Source of the DNA: an uncultured Flavobacteriales bacterium
GTDB taxonomy: Bacteria > Bacteroidota > Bacteroidia > Flavobacteriales > UBA7312
DNA: 40,176 bases
Assembly (NCBI GenBank): GCA_913041085.1
Contig: CAJWHN010000006.1
Location: forward strand, 1-40,176
Reading direction: 5' to 3'
Shown here: in pieces, positions 38,458-40,176 of the stretch
Numbering within the stretch: position 1 is the stretch's first letter
How the letters are laid out: the number at the start of each line of letters is the position of its first letter
Program-made: the position numbers and the translations under genes
The notes under the pieces: model-generated
What the model was told of the DNA's origin: nothing
The model's input: only the letters and a program-made list of their open reading frames with translations
The model's database searches: none

Positions 38458-39615
38458 GGCTTTTAATTTCAAACTTGCTAATAAGCTAGTAATTCCAACA
38501 ATTACCCCTAATAATAAAAAACTTTGTTCTAGAGTGTAAATATCGGCTATCCAACCCATAAGTGGTGCCATAATAGCAAAGGTTACTCTAATGCAAAAAC
38601 TTCTTACAGATAAGACTGTCGCTCTCATATTAGAAGGTGTTATATCGTTTATATATGTTCTCATAACAGGAGTAGCTAACCCTCTAATGATATATGCTGT
38701 CGTAATCAAAATTAATCCCAATATGGCTGATGATTTTGAAAGTAAAAAAATAGATATGCTAATGCCTAAACTTATGAATATCAAAAAACTATTTTTAGAA
38801 AATAATCCTTGCAATCTATAGGCGTTTATAGAGGAAAAGCCAGTAGTTAGGTTTAAAAACGCCCAAGCAAATCCAAAGTATTTTATGGGCATGTCAATGC
38901 TTTTAAAATAAGGTTGAGCAAACCATGCAAGAGATAGGGTAGCAAAGCCAATAGATGATGATAGGATTATCAACCATTTCAGTAATTTGTTTTCTACTAG
39001 AGAAAATTTAACAACTTGCCATATAGCTTTGAAACTCTTTGGTAGTTTATTTTGTTGATGTTCTTTAGGCTCTACTAATAAAAAAGTAAATGGTATAATG
39101 AGCCCAGCTACAACAACTTGAACCTCCCAAGGTAATCTTAAAGATATTTCTGCTAATAAACCACCACAAATTCCTGCAATGGCCTCTGAGAAGTTTCCTA
39201 TGCCATAAGCTACTCCTTCAACTTTAGTGTATTCATTTTCTTTTTTACTTTCAGCAAGAGAATCATACAAAATAGCTGAATCTGCTCCAGAAATAAAACT
39301 TGAACCAATACCTAAAATTATCTCACCAATGATAAAATACCAAAAGCTGAATGAAAGGCTGATGATTAGAAAGCCAAAAAAACAGAAAATTGCTCCTAAC
39401 ATCAAGGTGTTTTTTCTACCAAAGACATCGGCTAAATAGCCTGAAGGAATTTCCATTGCTGCCACCATAAAGGAATATATACCTTGAAGAATCATCACCT
39501 CTTGAAGACTTAATCCATTTTCTTGAAAAAATAGCACAACAATAGGCATGACTATCATAAACCATTTCAATCCTTTAATTACATAAAGTTTCCAGATATT
39601 AGAGTAAATATTCAT
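38443..39615 (-). CDS. MFS transporter
   Basis: 12-TM-like hydrophobic pattern; EIPSGYLADVFGRKNTLMLGAIF, RGLATPVMRTYINDITPSNMRATVLS. Confidence 0.9.
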   Translation of the reverse strand: MNIYSNIWKLYVIKGLKWFMIVMPIVVLFFQENGLSLQEVMILQGIYSFMVAAMEIPSGYLADVFGRKNTLMLGAIFCFFGFLIISLSFSFWYFIIGEIILGIGSSFISGADSAILYDSLAESKKENEYTKVEGVAYGIGNFSEAIAGICGGLLAEISLRLPWEVQVVVAGLIIPFTFLLVEPKEHQQNKLPKSFKAIWQVVKFSLVENKLLKWLIILSSSIGFATLSLAWFAQPYFKSIDMPIKYFGFAWAFLNLTTGFSSINAYRLQGLFSKNSFLIFISLGISISIFLLSKSSAILGLILITTAYIIRGLATPVMRTYINDITPSNMRATVLSVRSFCIRVTFAIMAPLMGWIADIYTLEQSFLLLGVIVGITSLLASLKLKALSND

Positions 39616-40176
39616 TTATGACCTTGGATGATGTGATATTATGGATTGTCTTAAAAATTCTCTGTTGATGTGTGTATAAAGTTGAGTAGTTGTAATGGAT
39701 TCATGCCCAAGCATTTCTTGTACTGCTCTAAGGTTAGCACCTCTTTCTATTAATTCAGTGGCAAAGCTGTGTCTAAATGTATGAGGACTTATATTTTTCT
39801 TTATTTGTGCCTTTTCAGCAAGTTCTTTAACAATATTAAAGATGGATACTCTACTTAAATGCTTACCTCTTTTACTCAAAAAAATGTAATCTTCCTGTCC
39901 TTTTTGAATACTTAGATGGCATCTGACTTCGTCAACATATATTTTCAGTACTTTGACTGTTACATTACCAATTGGAATCAAACGCTCTTTATTACCTTTT
40001 CCAATTACTTTTATAAACCCATCATTTTTATACCAATTGGAAAGTTTTAGATTAATAAGTTCTGAAACTCTTAAACCACAGCCGTATAATGTTTCTATTA
40101 TAGCTTTATTGCGTTGTCCTTGTGGGTGGCTTAAATCAATAGCGTTTATAATTTGGTCAATTTCTTCAGTACTTAA
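39616..40176 (-). CDS. xerD: tyrosine recombinase XerD-type, N-terminus truncated by window edge
   Basis: LYGCGLRVSELINLKLSNWYKNDGFIKVIGKGNKERLIPIG, SPHTFRHSFATELIERGANLRAVQEMLGHESITTTQLYTHI; the frame stays open to 40176. Confidence 0.92.
   Translation of the reverse strand, partial: LSTEEIDQIINAIDLSHPQGQRNKAIIETLYGCGLRVSELINLKLSNWYKNDGFIKVIGKGNKERLIPIGNVTVKVLKIYVDEVRCHLSIQKGQEDYIFLSKRGKHLSRVSIFNIVKELAEKAQIKKNISPHTFRHSFATELIERGANLRAVQEMLGHESITTTQLYTHINREFLRQSIISHHPRS

Noticed and set aside
39616-40176. Tyrosine recombinase as evidence of a mobile element
   Set aside because: The sequence reads as a housekeeping XerD-type recombinase; no att repeats, phage genes or cargo nearby.
1-40176. 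CRISPR arrays, IS elements, prophage or defence islands
   Set aside because: No regularly spaced direct repeats, transposases, or Cas/phage-like proteins were visible.

Overview
AT-rich, gene-dense chromosomal window that looks like a marine or flavobacterial-type Bacteroidetes. Supporting signs are T9SS type A and type B C-terminal tails, a PorT-like barrel next to ubiE, a short RpoD, and TAnnTTTG promoter-like boxes. Most of it is housekeeping: acs, a photolyase-like gene, ssrA (tmRNA), a saccharopine dehydrogenase-like gene, rpe, rpoD, pnp, rpsO, accD, class II fba, a TrmH-family methyltransferase, a COG2509-like FAD oxidoreductase, porT, ubiE, an SLC12-like permease, a voltage-gated K+ channel, an RfaE1-type kinase, an aminotransferase, an MFS transporter and a xerD-type recombinase running off the right edge. 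Accessory and secreted genes include a CotH-kinase-like protein adjacent to a beta-barrel-like protein, a large IgGFc-binding/gliding-motility-type protein, a Kazal-like secreted protein with an unusual DGSFEKKI tail, and a duplicated-FN3 T9SS protein. I see no convincing phage, CRISPR, IS element or defence island. The observations most worth a second look are (i) a photolyase/cryptochrome-like protein that starts directly with the FAD-binding domain and carries an alpha/beta-like region at its C-terminus (possible inverted domain order), (ii) a small gene between ssrA and the saccharopine dehydrogenase-like gene with one in-frame amber codon, (iii) a frame-disrupted lipoprotein gene, (iv) a palindrome just upstream of merC, (v) an unlisted 35-aa membrane mini-ORF, and (vi) three different secretion-tail types in one window. 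All calls are by eye from sequence; no database search was run.
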